A stretch of DNA of 64,000 nucleotides, taken from positions 62,001 through 126,000 of the forward strand of contig NZ_JACHEG010000003.1 of NCBI RefSeq assembly GCF_014201355.1, given 5' to 3'. How positions within the stretch are numbered: position 1 is the stretch's first letter; each line of letters opens with the position of its first letter. Positions 36,461 to 45,081 of this stretch are shown here, in pieces. The translations under genes and the position numbers were made by a program. The DNA comes from Aliirhizobium wenxiniae (GTDB lineage Bacteria > Pseudomonadota > Alphaproteobacteria > Rhizobiales > Rhizobiaceae). Below the pieces are notes generated by a model that was given only the letters and a program-made list of their open reading frames with translations, did not search any database and was not told the DNA's origin.

Positions 36461-37564
36461 ATGGCCGCCGATATCATCAACGCAAACAGACGTGAATTTC
36501 TGGGAGCATCCGCTCTCATCGTGTCCGGTGCGGTCTTAGGAGTATCTACAATGCCGACGAAAGCAGTCGCTGCCGATTACAAGCAGAACCCCTTCACCCT
36601 CGTTTATGATGGGGCGATCACCAAGAACGAAGCGGGCAAGGTCAATATCCATCCGGTGAAATACAAGCTCAATGGCCTCGACATCGTTGCCAATGTCTAT
36701 ACCCCGGCGAACTACGATCCGGCCCAGAAATATCCGACAATCGTTCTGGCGCATCCCAATGGTGGCGTGAAGGAGCAGACAACAGGCCTCTACGCCCAGC
36801 GCCTGGCGGAACAGGGTTTTATCACGATCACGGCCGACGCCGCCTATCAAGGCGGAAGTGGTGGTGCGCCGCGCAGCACCGACAAGCCGCAATACCGTAT
36901 TGAGGACATCCACGGCATGGCTGACTTTGTCAGCAGCTTCCCTGGTGTAGATACTGCGCGTCTCGGCCTGTTCGGCATCTGCGGCGGCGGTGGTTATTCT
37001 CTGGCAGCCGCCAAGACCGACAAGCGCTTTAAGGCGCTCGCAACGCTCAGCATGTTCAACTCCGGTCGCGTCCGTCGTAATGGCTTCAAGGATAGCCAGA
37101 TGGACACGATCCAGCAGCGCCTGCAGCAGGCATCCACTGCGCGGGCTCAGGAAGCTGCTGGTGGCGAAGTCCTCTATTCCGGCGATGCCGATATGACGGA
37201 TGCGCAGATCGCCGCCTTGCCGTTCGATCTCTACCGCCAGGGCTACGAGTATTATTGGCGCACCAACGCCCATCCCGGATCGACCTTCCGCTATACGACA
37301 AGCAGCCTGATGGACCTGATGCGTTGGGATGCGACCGACGAGATCGCGCTGATCGACGTGCCTCTGCTGATGATCGCAGGCAGCGATGCCGACACCCTCT
37401 ACATGACCGAGGACGCTTTCCCGAAGGCGACGGGCACGACGGACAAGGAACTCTTCAAGATCGAAGGTGCAAAGCACATCGAGACCTATTGGGTCCCCGA
37501 ATATGTCGATGCGGCCTTGTCGAAGCTGAAGCCGTTCTTCGACCGCCACCTCGCATCGGCCTGA
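36461..37564 (+). CDS. Tat-exported alpha/beta-hydrolase with Cys nucleophile elbow
   Basis: The 367-residue protein starts with a twin-arginine signal (NRREFLGASALIVSGAVLG). The core is YcjY/dienelactone-hydrolase-like: TIVLAHPNGG, then the elbow GICGGGG, where Cys takes the place of Ser as in dienelactone hydrolase. The likely acid is Asp in MIAGSDADT and the His is in GAKHIETY. The Tat leader implies folding, and perhaps cofactor or complex assembly, before export. The substrate is unknown. Confidence 0.85.
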   Translation: MAADIINANRREFLGASALIVSGAVLGVSTMPTKAVAADYKQNPFTLVYDGAITKNEAGKVNIHPVKYKLNGLDIVANVYTPANYDPAQKYPTIVLAHPNGGVKEQTTGLYAQRLAEQGFITITADAAYQGGSGGAPRSTDKPQYRIEDIHGMADFVSSFPGVDTARLGLFGICGGGGYSLAAAKTDKRFKALATLSMFNSGRVRRNGFKDSQMDTIQQRLQQASTARAQEAAGGEVLYSGDADMTDAQIAALPFDLYRQGYEYYWRTNAHPGSTFRYTTSSLMDLMRWDATDEIALIDVPLLMIAGSDADTLYMTEDAFPKATGTTDKELFKIEGAKHIETYWVPEYVDAALSKLKPFFDRHLASA

Positions 37565-37651
37565 CGGTCTTTCCGGGCGGGCGCGCCAAGCGCCCGCAGC
37601 CTGTGCGTCGGCAGATCGGTGCGGGCCAAAACATCCAGAGAGGAAACCACC

Positions 37652-38557
37652 TTGAAGAAAATCATGTCGGGAATTCTTGGCGCAGCCATCGTGCTCGGAG
37701 CTGGATTGGAGACGACCATGGCACAGGAACCAGCATCGAACCTTGAGTCCGCAAAATCCCGGACCCAGCAACTGATGGGCGACATCGCACCGAAGCTCGC
37801 GGAATTGACCGACGATGTTCTCTACGCTGACGTCTGGGAGCGGCCGCAGCTTTCCCAGCGTGACCGCAGCCTGGTGACCGTCAGTGCTCTGATCGCTCTC
37901 AACCGTCCGGATCAGCTCAGGTCGCATCTCGTTCGCGCAAAAGCGAATGGCGTGACCGAAGAGCAGCTCGTCGAGACCATCACGCATATGGCCTTCTATT
38001 CGGGTTGGCCGCGCGCCGTCTCTGCCGCCGCTATCGCCAAAGATGTGTTCGCGGAGAACTGCACCATGAACCCCAAATCCATCATCACCGCCGCCATGGC
38101 ACTCGGCGCGACAACGGCCTTTGCCGAACCTGATCGTGAGGTGTCCGTAACGCGTGCCGCCTCGCAGGTGGCGACCGCCGGTGCGCCGGAATATTTTACT
38201 GGCTCCGTAAAGGTTCAGTCCCGCTTCCAGGCAACCTCGCCAGCCCGTGTCGGAGGAGGCCTCGTCTCCTTCGAACCTGCCGCTCGGACGGCCTGGCATA
38301 CACATCCGCTCGGACAGACGCTGATCGTGACGGAAGGTGCTGGACTGGTCCAGCACTGGGAAGGTGACATTCAGGAAATTGGTCCCGGCGACGTCGTCTG
38401 GATACCGCCCGGCGTCAAGCATTGGCATGGCGCCGCCCCTGACAGCGGAATGTCGCACATCGCCATTTCCGAAGCCCTGGATGGCAAGACCGTCGACTGG
38501 ATGGAACGCGTCAGCGATGAACAATACGGGCAGAAGCGCGGAGATGTCGGTGAGTAA
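37652..38557 (+). CDS. Exported CMD-cupin fusion protein
   Basis: The 301-residue protein begins at TTG 37652, with AGAGG eight bases upstream; ATG 37664 is an alternative. A signal peptide ([14 protein letters not shown]) leads to a carboxymuconolactone-decarboxylase/AhpD-like domain (about 40-130: [27 protein letters not shown]). At residue 139 a second signal-peptide-like segment begins ([20 protein letters not shown]), then a cupin domain (about 170-290) with His ligands in [10 protein letters not shown] and [10 protein letters not shown] 38066 before the second segment has a GGAG site nine bases upstream, so the cupin may also be made alone. CMD and cupin genes are often neighbours; here they are in one frame. 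Confidence 0.85.
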   Translation: MKKIMSGILGAAIVLGAGLETTMAQEPASNLESAKSRTQQLMGDIAPKLAELTDDVLYADVWERPQLSQRDRSLVTVSALIALNRPDQLRSHLVRAKANGVTEEQLVETITHMAFYSGWPRAVSAAAIAKDVFAENCTMNPKSIITAAMALGATTAFAEPDREVSVTRAASQVATAGAPEYFTGSVKVQSRFQATSPARVGGGLVSFEPAARTAWHTHPLGQTLIVTEGAGLVQHWEGDIQEIGPGDVVWIPPGVKHWHGAAPDSGMSHIAISEALDGKTVDWMERVSDEQYGQKRGDVGE

Positions 38558-39023
38558 TATCCTTAAAACCTTCGGTGCCGCCGCATTCGTCGCCACCACC
38601 GTCCTCATGGTCGGCATGCAGGTTCAGGCCGAGCCGACACGGGTAACGATGCCCGACATCGATAAGCTCGTTCACTATACGACGGTCAACCGTGGTGAGG
38701 TCACCGAGCACATCATGACGACCCGCGAGGCCATCGAGGCGGTCAAGGCCGGGCAGCCGATCCCGAATGGCACTCATGTCGCCCTTGTCGACTATCGCGA
38801 CGGAAAGGTGTTCCGCTACTTCATCATGGAGAAGGGCGAGAACTGGGGCCAGGACTATGACGAGAATCGCCGAACCGCCGACTGGCAGTTCCAATGGTTC
38901 AAGCCGGACGGCACGATCAACATGGACGAGAACACCGCGCGCTGTCAGCGCTGCCACACATCTCGGTCGGACCGGGATTTCCTCTACACGTTCAACGAAA
39001 TGCGCCGGTTCGAATTCGAATGA
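38544..39023 (+). CDS. Exported cytochrome P460-family protein with CxxCH heme site
   Basis: The 159-residue protein has a signal peptide ([21 protein letters not shown]) and one c-type heme motif, CQRCH, near the C-terminus. The upstream pattern ([10 protein letters not shown], then [21 protein letters not shown] and DWQFQWF) fits the cytochrome P460 family. These are periplasmic heme proteins that oxidise small nitrogen compounds or serve in detoxification. It overlaps the CMD-cupin stop by 14 bases and shares an ATGA overlap with the DUF4405 gene. GTG 38550 is an alternative start with better ribosome-site spacing. Confidence 0.78.
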   Translation: MSVSNILKTFGAAAFVATTVLMVGMQVQAEPTRVTMPDIDKLVHYTTVNRGEVTEHIMTTREAIEAVKAGQPIPNGTHVALVDYRDGKVFRYFIMEKGENWGQDYDENRRTADWQFQWFKPDGTINMDENTARCQRCHTSRSDRDFLYTFNEMRRFEFE

Positions 39024-39691
39024 CCACTCTATTCCGCGTTCGCCTGTTTCTTGATTTCCTGGCCGTCGCGCTGATCATCGCCTGTCTCGCCTACTGGTGG
39101 CTCGACAACCTGTCCCATGAGATCCTCGGCACAGCGCTGTTTGCGCTGGTGATCGGCCACAACGTCTTCAACCGGCGCTGGTACGGGAACGTCCGAAAGG
39201 GCCGACGCGATACCGTTCGGCTGTTCAACATCATCACGATCGTCTGTCTGGCGGTCGCGATGCTTGTGATGCTGGCGACGAGCCTGCTGATATCGCGCGA
39301 TCTCTTCTCCTTCATGGCGCTGGATGGCGCGTTCGCGGTTCGGGAAATCCACATGTTCGCGGGATACTGGACCCTGTTCATCATCGCGATCCACCTGGGC
39401 ACGCGCTGGACGGTCGTGATGAACACGGTCCGAGCAACCCTCGGCCTCGCCGCGCGAAGCACTGTTCGCACCATCGCACTCCGCACGGTGGCGCTCGTCA
39501 TTACAATCTGGGGCGTGAAGAGCTCGTTCGACATGGCGTTCGGGTCCAAGCTGATGCTGACCTACTCGCTCGACATGTGGGATTTCAACGAAAGCACGCT
39601 TCAATTCTTCGTCAATTACGGGTCGATTGTCGGTCTATGCGCCGTTGTGACGTACTATGGGCTTAATCTCATCAGACAGGTGGCGCGTTGA
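39020..39691 (+). CDS. DUF4405-type multi-helix membrane protein
   Basis: The 223-residue inner-membrane protein has about five helices and conserved-looking His residues inside them (GHNVFNRRWYG, REIHMFAGYWTLFIIAIHLG). The pattern is that of DUF4405/cytochrome b561-like proteins that bind heme b or pass electrons. Its start overlaps the stop of the P460-like gene (ATGA), so the two are translationally coupled. A membrane electron-transfer partner for the periplasmic heme protein is a reasonable reading. Confidence 0.8.
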   Translation: MTTLFRVRLFLDFLAVALIIACLAYWWLDNLSHEILGTALFALVIGHNVFNRRWYGNVRKGRRDTVRLFNIITIVCLAVAMLVMLATSLLISRDLFSFMALDGAFAVREIHMFAGYWTLFIIAIHLGTRWTVVMNTVRATLGLAARSTVRTIALRTVALVITIWGVKSSFDMAFGSKLMLTYSLDMWDFNESTLQFFVNYGSIVGLCAVVTYYGLNLIRQVAR

Positions 39692-39724
39692 TATGTCGGA
39701 TGCACACTTGTGAGAGGAATTAGG

Positions 39725-39805
39725 ATGGCCTTTTCAGGATTTCAAATTTCTATGGGAGCCGCTTTGGCCTTCATCGTCAGCGTTGGATGGGTCGTCCACT
39801 GCTGA
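39725..39805 (+). CDS. Possible 26-residue membrane peptide
   Basis: A short frame with a GAGAGG ribosome site encodes a peptide with one hydrophobic helix (MGAALAFIVSVGWVV) ending in His-Cys. It lies 33 bases after the DUF4405 membrane protein in the same direction. Small single-helix subunits are common in electron-transfer membrane complexes. Coding potential cannot be judged from one short frame. Confidence 0.35.
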   Translation: MAFSGFQISMGAALAFIVSVGWVVHC

Positions 39806-40139
39806 AGGTTGGCGGTCCTCAGGCATATTTGAAGCGGGGTAGAATGTCCGCCGACCTCAGATTCGCTAAGACTTCTGTGACCGGAAGATCATCCGCTTTG
39901 GATGGTCGCTCATGACCGCTGTTGGCGCTTCTGAGTTACGACAGAAGTCGGCCCTTGCGGAACATCTTCCGATCGACTTTTGCAGCCGTCGCCTCGTTCT
40001 GCCAGCTTTAGGATCGCATGGCTTAGGGGCTGCAACAGAACAACGAGCTGCAGGGCGGTAAGCTATGTAAGCTTTTCACCCTCCAGCTCGATTTTACCAC
40101 ATGACGCTTACGATCATACGTGTTCGCGGCCGTCGTAGC
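39806..40139. other. Intergenic region, nothing recognised
   Basis: These 334 bases separate the plus-strand redox operon from the convergent metallo-beta-lactamase-fold gene. No credible coding frame, RNA gene or strong hairpin was seen. Confidence 0.5.
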
Positions 40140-41033
40140 TTAGACGGGTAGGACTTCCCCGTCGGCCGGGATGAGAAGGCTTCTCGCGAAACCCTGTTTC
40201 TCGGCGAAGTCCTTCAGGTCAGCACGACTGAGGATGCAATGGTTGATCGCCTCCATGTGTGTCGCGATGATCGTTGCTGCTGGAGCCGCTTTGTGGACAG
40301 CCTGGACGTCTTCGCGCCCCATTATGATCGGGTTCAACCCGAGCACGACGGCGTTGCCCGTGTTGAGGATGATCACATCGGGTTTGTACCGAGCGATACT
40401 GCTTTCGACGAAGCGGTTCCAGACAGTATCGCCTGCGAGGTAGATCGTCTTCTCATTGGGATGGCGAAACACAACGCCGCAGACTTTTCCGAGGATTTCG
40501 CCCGCAACAGCCAGTGTTTCATCCGAGCCGTGCTGACCTACAGTCTTCGTCAGCTTCACGCCATTGAACTCGGAACTGTCAGAAAGGACGCGGACATCAC
40601 TGAAGCCGTCCCTCCTGATCAGAATGGCATCCGCTTCGTTCTGGGCATAGATGGGAAGGGACTTCGGTAGTCTCAACTTCGCCGCTTCGTCCCAATGATC
40701 AGGGTGCAGATGTGTCACGATGACCGCATCGACATCGATGATCTTGTCGATAGGCATGGGCAGTTCGACGAGCGGATTTCGAAGTTGGCTATGGGCCGAT
40801 CCTGGAAATCCAGGAAACGCGCCTTTTTCGGACAACATCGGATCGACGAGGAACCGTGCTCCACCGTATTCAACGATAAGAGTCGCGTTGCGGACTTGAG
40901 TGATCTTCGCGTCGGTAGCTTTGCCGGCGGTTGCGGCAATGGAGAGAGATGGAGATATCAGCGACGACGCGAGCACCGCGCCGCCGATCGTCAGCGCATG
41001 CCGTCGTGTTACTGAATTCGTTTTGATGTTCAT
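40140..41033 (-). CDS. Tat-exported metallo-beta-lactamase-fold hydrolase (UlaG-like)
   Basis: The 297-residue protein has a twin-arginine leader (TRRHALTIGGAVLASSL). The metal-binding signature THLHPDHWD is present, with further ligands in GQHG, LAGDTVW and ATHMEAINH. The short form without extra domains matches UlaG-like/L-ascorbate-lactonase-type proteins, a group with many hydrolase activities. It is followed downstream on the same strand by no gene; the isochorismatase-like gene lies 27 bases upstream and may be co-transcribed. Confidence 0.88.
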   Translation of the reverse strand: MNIKTNSVTRRHALTIGGAVLASSLISPSLSIAATAGKATDAKITQVRNATLIVEYGGARFLVDPMLSEKGAFPGFPGSAHSQLRNPLVELPMPIDKIIDVDAVIVTHLHPDHWDEAAKLRLPKSLPIYAQNEADAILIRRDGFSDVRVLSDSSEFNGVKLTKTVGQHGSDETLAVAGEILGKVCGVVFRHPNEKTIYLAGDTVWNRFVESSIARYKPDVIILNTGNAVVLGLNPIIMGREDVQAVHKAAPAATIIATHMEAINHCILSRADLKDFAEKQGFARSLLIPADGEVLPV

Positions 41034-41060
41034 GAAAGGGACTTTCGATCAGTTCTTAAG

Positions 41061-41603
41061 TTACGAGGCGAAGTCGGCAGTGGACACCACCTGGCCATAG
41101 GCGAATGCGAGTGCCGACATGAAGGCCGCGTGAACTATGGCGGCGGGAACGACTTCACCTTTGAACTCGACATCCCGCGTGGCGCAGGCGTCTTCGACAA
41201 TGGTGGTGCGGTAGCCAAGGTCGGCCGAGGCCCGTGCAGTGGCGTCGATACACATGTGGCTCATCGCACCAACCAGAACGACATCTTCGACCGCCGAGGC
41301 ATTGAGGATGCGGGCGAGGTCCGTCTCTCGGAACGCATTTGGGTAATTCTTCGTAATGACAGTCTCGCCTTCACCAGGCGCGATTGCCGGAATGATGTCT
41401 GTGCCCTCGGTTCCGATGGCGAAGAATGGCGCTTCTATAGGACTTTCATGGCGGATATGGATGACGAGGTCGCCATTTTTCCTAGCGGCCTCTACAACCT
41501 GCGTCGCCTTTAGGACCGCAGCATCGATACCCACCAGCGGAAACCGACCCGAACCCAAATAGTCCTTTTGGAGGTCGACAATGACTATTGCGCGTTTGCT
41601 CAT
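41061..41603 (-). CDS. Isochorismatase-family cysteine hydrolase
   Basis: The 180-residue protein has the Asp10-Lys85-Cys118 triad of the isochorismatase/nicotinamidase superfamily (VIVDLQKDY, ITKNYPNAF, SHMCIDAT) with the usual cis-peptide region before Cys (LVGAMSHMC). It hydrolyses an amide, imide or enol ether of unknown identity. It is divergent from the GlxA-type regulator (41692), which probably controls it. The same pairing, a cysteine hydrolase beside a DJ-1/AraC regulator, is frequent in proteobacteria. Confidence 0.9.
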   Translation of the reverse strand: MSKRAIVIVDLQKDYLGSGRFPLVGIDAAVLKATQVVEAARKNGDLVIHIRHESPIEAPFFAIGTEGTDIIPAIAPGEGETVITKNYPNAFRETDLARILNASAVEDVVLVGAMSHMCIDATARASADLGYRTTIVEDACATRDVEFKGEVVPAAIVHAAFMSALAFAYGQVVSTADFAS

Positions 41604-41653
41604 CAGGCATCTCCTTTTCTGAAGTGATGAGCTAGAATATCCGCCCGATTTGC

Positions 41654-41676
41654 GTCATGTGAGTGGCGGTAATGAC
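41654..41676. promoter_or_regulatory. Weak dyad between hydrolase and GlxA-type regulator
   Basis: GTCAT (41654) and ATGAC (41672) form an inverted repeat with an outer partial match of ATTTG to AAAT. It lies in the 88-base divergent gap and could be the regulator site. Arms are short, so this is tentative. Confidence 0.25.
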
Positions 41677-41691
41677 AAATAGTGGGTCGAT

Positions 41692-42672
41692 ATGGACAAT
41701 GGTGAGTTCATCCCTGAGATAGGGATTGTAGACTACGAGGGCGCACAGGCCGCCTCGGTGCTCGGAATGACCGACCTCTTCGCCGCCGCCGAGGCTCGTG
41801 CACGCGCGCAAGGCGGCGGTAACCCGCTAAGACTAAGAATTAGCCATTGGCGCACAGCTACAGGCCAGAGTGCACCCGAGAGAACCTACGACACTCTGCC
41901 GGGAGCATCTGGGCATCCAACGGTAATCATTGTTCCACCCGGATTGGGCGATCCGCCTGCGAAGGCCGTGGCAGAGGTCTACGCTGCTTGGCTTCGCGAT
42001 CAACACTCCAAAGGCTCGGTGCTTGGCTCTGTCTGTAAAGGAGCCTTTCTTCTTGGCGAGACGGGGCTTTTTGCGGGACGAACGGTCACAACCCATTGGA
42101 CGTATGAGGAACAACTTATCCGAACGTTCCCCGACGTCTCGATCAACACGGACAGGATCATTATCGACGATGGTGACATTCTGACGGCCGGCGGCGTGAT
42201 GGCCTGGATCGACCTCAGTCTCAAGCTTATCGAACGCTTCCTCGGCCCCAACGTCATGCTGGACACTGCACGCGCATTTCTGGTTGATCCGCCGGGCCGA
42301 GAGCAGAGCTACTATAGCACCTTCTCTCCACGCCTGAACCATGGTGACGCGGCCATTCTGAAAGTTCAGCATTGGCTCCAGGCCAGCGAAGGAAAGGAGA
42401 GCGGACTTGGTGCTCTTGCCGAACAGGCTGGTCTTGAACAACGTACCTTCATGCGCAGGTTCCAAAAGGCTACCGGTCACACGACAGGCGAGTACGTGCA
42501 GCGCCTACGCATGCACAAAGCCCGCGATCTCCTGCAGTTTACCCAGGACCCGGTCGATACGGTTGCTTGGAAAGTGCATTACAGCGATCCGAGCGCATTT
42601 CGAAAAGTATTCAATCGGGTCGTAGGTCTCACTCCGGCGGAATACAGACAGCGATTTCGTGGTGGATTGTAA
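41692..42672 (+). CDS. GlxA-type regulator (DJ-1/PfpI domain plus AraC DNA-binding domain)
   Basis: The 326-residue regulator has an N-terminal DJ-1/PfpI-like domain (residues about 8-190, with the nucleophile-like Cys in GSVCKGAFLLGETG). The C-terminal AraC domain (about 225-325) has two helix-turn-helix units (GALAEQAGLEQRTFMRRFQKATG, then VAWKVHYSDPSAFRKVFNRVVGLTPAEYR). The DJ-1 domain of this group is usually a non-enzymatic sensor. It most likely controls the divergent isochorismatase-like hydrolase and the exported metallo-hydrolase behind it. Confidence 0.9.
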   Translation: MDNGEFIPEIGIVDYEGAQAASVLGMTDLFAAAEARARAQGGGNPLRLRISHWRTATGQSAPERTYDTLPGASGHPTVIIVPPGLGDPPAKAVAEVYAAWLRDQHSKGSVLGSVCKGAFLLGETGLFAGRTVTTHWTYEEQLIRTFPDVSINTDRIIIDDGDILTAGGVMAWIDLSLKLIERFLGPNVMLDTARAFLVDPPGREQSYYSTFSPRLNHGDAAILKVQHWLQASEGKESGLGALAEQAGLEQRTFMRRFQKATGHTTGEYVQRLRMHKARDLLQFTQDPVDTVAWKVHYSDPSAFRKVFNRVVGLTPAEYRQRFRGGL

Positions 42673-42979
42673 TTCGCATCACGGCAGCTCCAGTTCTCTC
42701 ATACTCCCAGTTGGGCTGAGGGAAAGTCCCCGAGACACTCGGCCAGTCGTTAGCATCGCCGTCGGCAAATCAACCAGCACCATTGCTGCTGTATCGGCCA
42801 CACCCGGCCACCGGCTTCAATTGCAATGTCCGCTTGTAGCGCTTCTGCGACATGTCCGAATTCGGCCCAAAGCGGTCGTTAAGACAAGGGTGGTTTGAAG
42901 CCAAGTGTCCCGACACGAAGCTGGCTGAGACGCTTTGATAAACTAAATAAAATCTGTCGGGAGACTGGCTTGTCGCGCA
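42673..42979. other. Intergenic region, nothing recognised
   Basis: About 300 bases lie between two convergent genes. No coding frame with supporting features, RNA gene or clear terminator was found. Confidence 0.5.
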
Positions 42980-43981
42980 TCATGCTTTGATGACGACCTT
43001 TCCGATAGCAGACCCTGATTCCAGATATCGGTATGCCTCGACCGTATCCTCGAAAGAGAAGACATCTGAAATTAATGGCTGGATCCGGTGAAAATCGACC
43101 AATCGGTTCATCGATGCGTGATCCGCCGCGGAGCCTACCATGATGCCGCGAAGCGTCTTCCATGACACGAGAAGACGAGGATTCAGCGCGCCGGTAGAAA
43201 GGGCTCCGATCATATGGATCTGGCCGCCAACTGTGGTGCTTACCACGGATCGATTGATGGTTCCGCCGCCGCCGACTTCAACGACATGGTCGACACCGCG
43301 GCCATCCGTTAGACGGAGAACTTCGTCCTGCCACTCCGGTGAAGCGTGGTAGTTGATGGTTTCGGTTGCCCCAAGTCGACGCGCTACTTCGAGTTTCTCG
43401 TCGCTGGAAGAGGTCGAGATGACACGAGCCCCCGCCGCGTTTGCAAACTGGATGGCGAAGGTTGATACGCCACCAGTCCCAAGAGTGAGAACCGTCTGGC
43501 CACTCAGGACCGGGCGTGGACCGAACAGTGCGTTCCAAGCGGTCACTGCTGCGCACGGAAGGCATGCGGCTTCCTGAAACGAGAGATGGTCTGGGATCAT
43601 CACGGCCTGGCGTTCATCGCAGATGACGAGTTCTGCCAAAACACCGTCAACGAGCGCGCCCCGAAATCCTGCGGGATCGGTTGCTGCCATCGGCCCTGAT
43701 ATCCATGAACTGGAGAAGGTGGGACTAACCCGATCACCGGCTCTGAAACGCCGAACACCTTCACCGACTGCGATAACTTCGCCTGCGCCATCGGAAAGCG
43801 CGATGGATCCGTTTGGCACCAATCCGTTGTAGTTGTTGTTGACGATCAACAGATCCCGATGGTTCAAGGACCACGCCTTCATCCGGACGAGGATCTGCCC
43901 GCGTTCTGGAACAGGTTCAGGCCGTTCTCCTCGAACGACGCTCTCGAGCCCGTTCGCTCCACGGAGTTCGAAGACCTTCAT
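42980..43981 (-). CDS. MDR-superfamily NAD(P)-dependent alcohol dehydrogenase/quinone reductase
   Basis: The 333-residue protein starts at ATG 43981, preceded by AAGGAGAG. It has a GroES-like N-terminal half (WSLNHRDLLIVNNNYNG, then LSDGAGEVIAVGEGVRRFRAGDRV) and a Rossmann half (LTLGTGGVSTFAIQFANAAGARVI). The four-Cys structural zinc loop of classic alcohol dehydrogenases is absent, so it is closer to the zinc-free quinone-oxidoreductase branch. It is divergent from a LysR gene (44129), with a good dyad between them. Confidence 0.88.
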   Translation of the reverse strand: MKVFELRGANGLESVVRGERPEPVPERGQILVRMKAWSLNHRDLLIVNNNYNGLVPNGSIALSDGAGEVIAVGEGVRRFRAGDRVSPTFSSSWISGPMAATDPAGFRGALVDGVLAELVICDERQAVMIPDHLSFQEAACLPCAAVTAWNALFGPRPVLSGQTVLTLGTGGVSTFAIQFANAAGARVISTSSSDEKLEVARRLGATETINYHASPEWQDEVLRLTDGRGVDHVVEVGGGGTINRSVVSTTVGGQIHMIGALSTGALNPRLLVSWKTLRGIMVGSAADHASMNRLVDFHRIQPLISDVFSFEDTVEAYRYLESGSAIGKVVIKA

Positions 43982-44070
43982 TACCACTCTCCTTGATTTG
44001 CTATTCTCATGGTCGCTCTGTTGAACCGGACCGATCAAGCTTGCGTAACCTCACTATTAATGTAGATTAT

Positions 44071-44089
44071 TTATCCGCAGTGGGGATAA
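44071..44089. promoter_or_regulatory. LysR-type dyad between dehydrogenase and LysR gene
   Basis: TTATCC-N7-GGATAA is a perfect inverted repeat with LysR-like spacing, 40 bases before the LysR start. A further TTAATCCC follows at 44090. It probably serves the divergent promoters of 42980-43981 and 44129-45037. Confidence 0.55.
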
Positions 44090-44128
44090 TTAATCCCGAA
44101 ATTGGTTCCATGTATTCGACAGAAGTGT

Positions 44129-45037
44129 ATGATGAGAGATAACCTCGATGGGGTATCGGTGTTCGTGGCAACCGCTGAGGCAGGTAGTTTTGCCAAGGCT
44201 GCGGAACGCCTTTCGCTGACGAGATCCGCGGTCGGAAAAACCATCGGCCGTCTGGAGGCCCGTCTCGGCACAAGGCTTTTTCATCGGACCACTCGAAGTC
44301 AGAGCCTCACTGAAGATGGTCATGCTTACTTCGAACGCTGCCTGCGCGCGCTCGACGAGATCCGCATGGGCGAGGCGCTTCTGGAGACGGGTAAACGCGA
44401 GGTCAGCGGCAAGCTGAAGATCTCCATGCCGCTGCTTTTCGGACGGTATTGTGTACAGCCCATCCTTCTTGATCTGGCTCGCGAGCACCCCAAACTCGAG
44501 CTTGACCTTCGCTACACCGATACCTTGGTCAATCTCGCCGGTGAGGGTTACGATCTGGCGGTTCGCAACAACGGGCCTGGACAGGGAAGTGGGCTTCAGA
44601 CCCGCAAGATCGCTGCCCAGAAAAAGATTGTCTGCGCATCGCCATCCTATCTTGAGGCCCGAGGAAGACCGAAGACGGTCGCAGACATCGGTGAGCACGA
44701 TGCTCTGGTCTACTGGCGAAACGATCAGCCTTATCCCTGGTCACTTTGGCACCCCGGTGGCGAGTTGATGGAACCCGAGCTTCGCTGGCGATATCAATTC
44801 GACAATCAGGAAGCGATAGTCGATGCCGCGGTACAGGGCATGGGATTGGCCTGGGTTCCGACTTGGCTTGTACGCTCTGAGGTCGCTGACGGTCGTCTCG
44901 TCCCGTTGCTTGAAGAGTTCCCTTCCACACCGCTCAACACGTTCGCGGTCTGGCAAGCTGCCGAGTTTACTTCACCGCGTCTCAGGGTGACGATCGATAC
45001 TCTGGTCGCCAGACTTCAGGCGGCCATTGACAAATAA
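44129..45037 (+). CDS. LysR-family transcriptional regulator
   Basis: The 302-residue regulator has a winged helix (FVATAEAGSFAKAAERLSLTRSAVGKTIGRLEARLG, residues about 8-43) and a LysR effector domain of the subgroup with the motif DLAVRNNGPGQGSGL. ATG 44129 or 44132 is taken as start; the longer frame from 44102 lacks a ribosome site. It is divergent from the alcohol dehydrogenase and probably also acts on the convergent aldo/keto reductase downstream. Confidence 0.9.
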   Translation: MMRDNLDGVSVFVATAEAGSFAKAAERLSLTRSAVGKTIGRLEARLGTRLFHRTTRSQSLTEDGHAYFERCLRALDEIRMGEALLETGKREVSGKLKISMPLLFGRYCVQPILLDLAREHPKLELDLRYTDTLVNLAGEGYDLAVRNNGPGQGSGLQTRKIAAQKKIVCASPSYLEARGRPKTVADIGEHDALVYWRNDQPYPWSLWHPGGELMEPELRWRYQFDNQEAIVDAAVQGMGLAWVPTWLVRSEVADGRLVPLLEEFPSTPLNTFAVWQAAEFTSPRLRVTIDTLVARLQAAIDK

Positions 45038-45081
45038 GCGCCCGAGAGTTCGAACAAACTCTCCGGCGCTCCTTAAACGGT

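Noticed and set aside
36536-38617. 693-codon open frame on the minus strand
   Set aside because: It is antisense to two exported hydrolase/CMD genes that have signal peptides and ribosome sites; no domain pattern was found in it.
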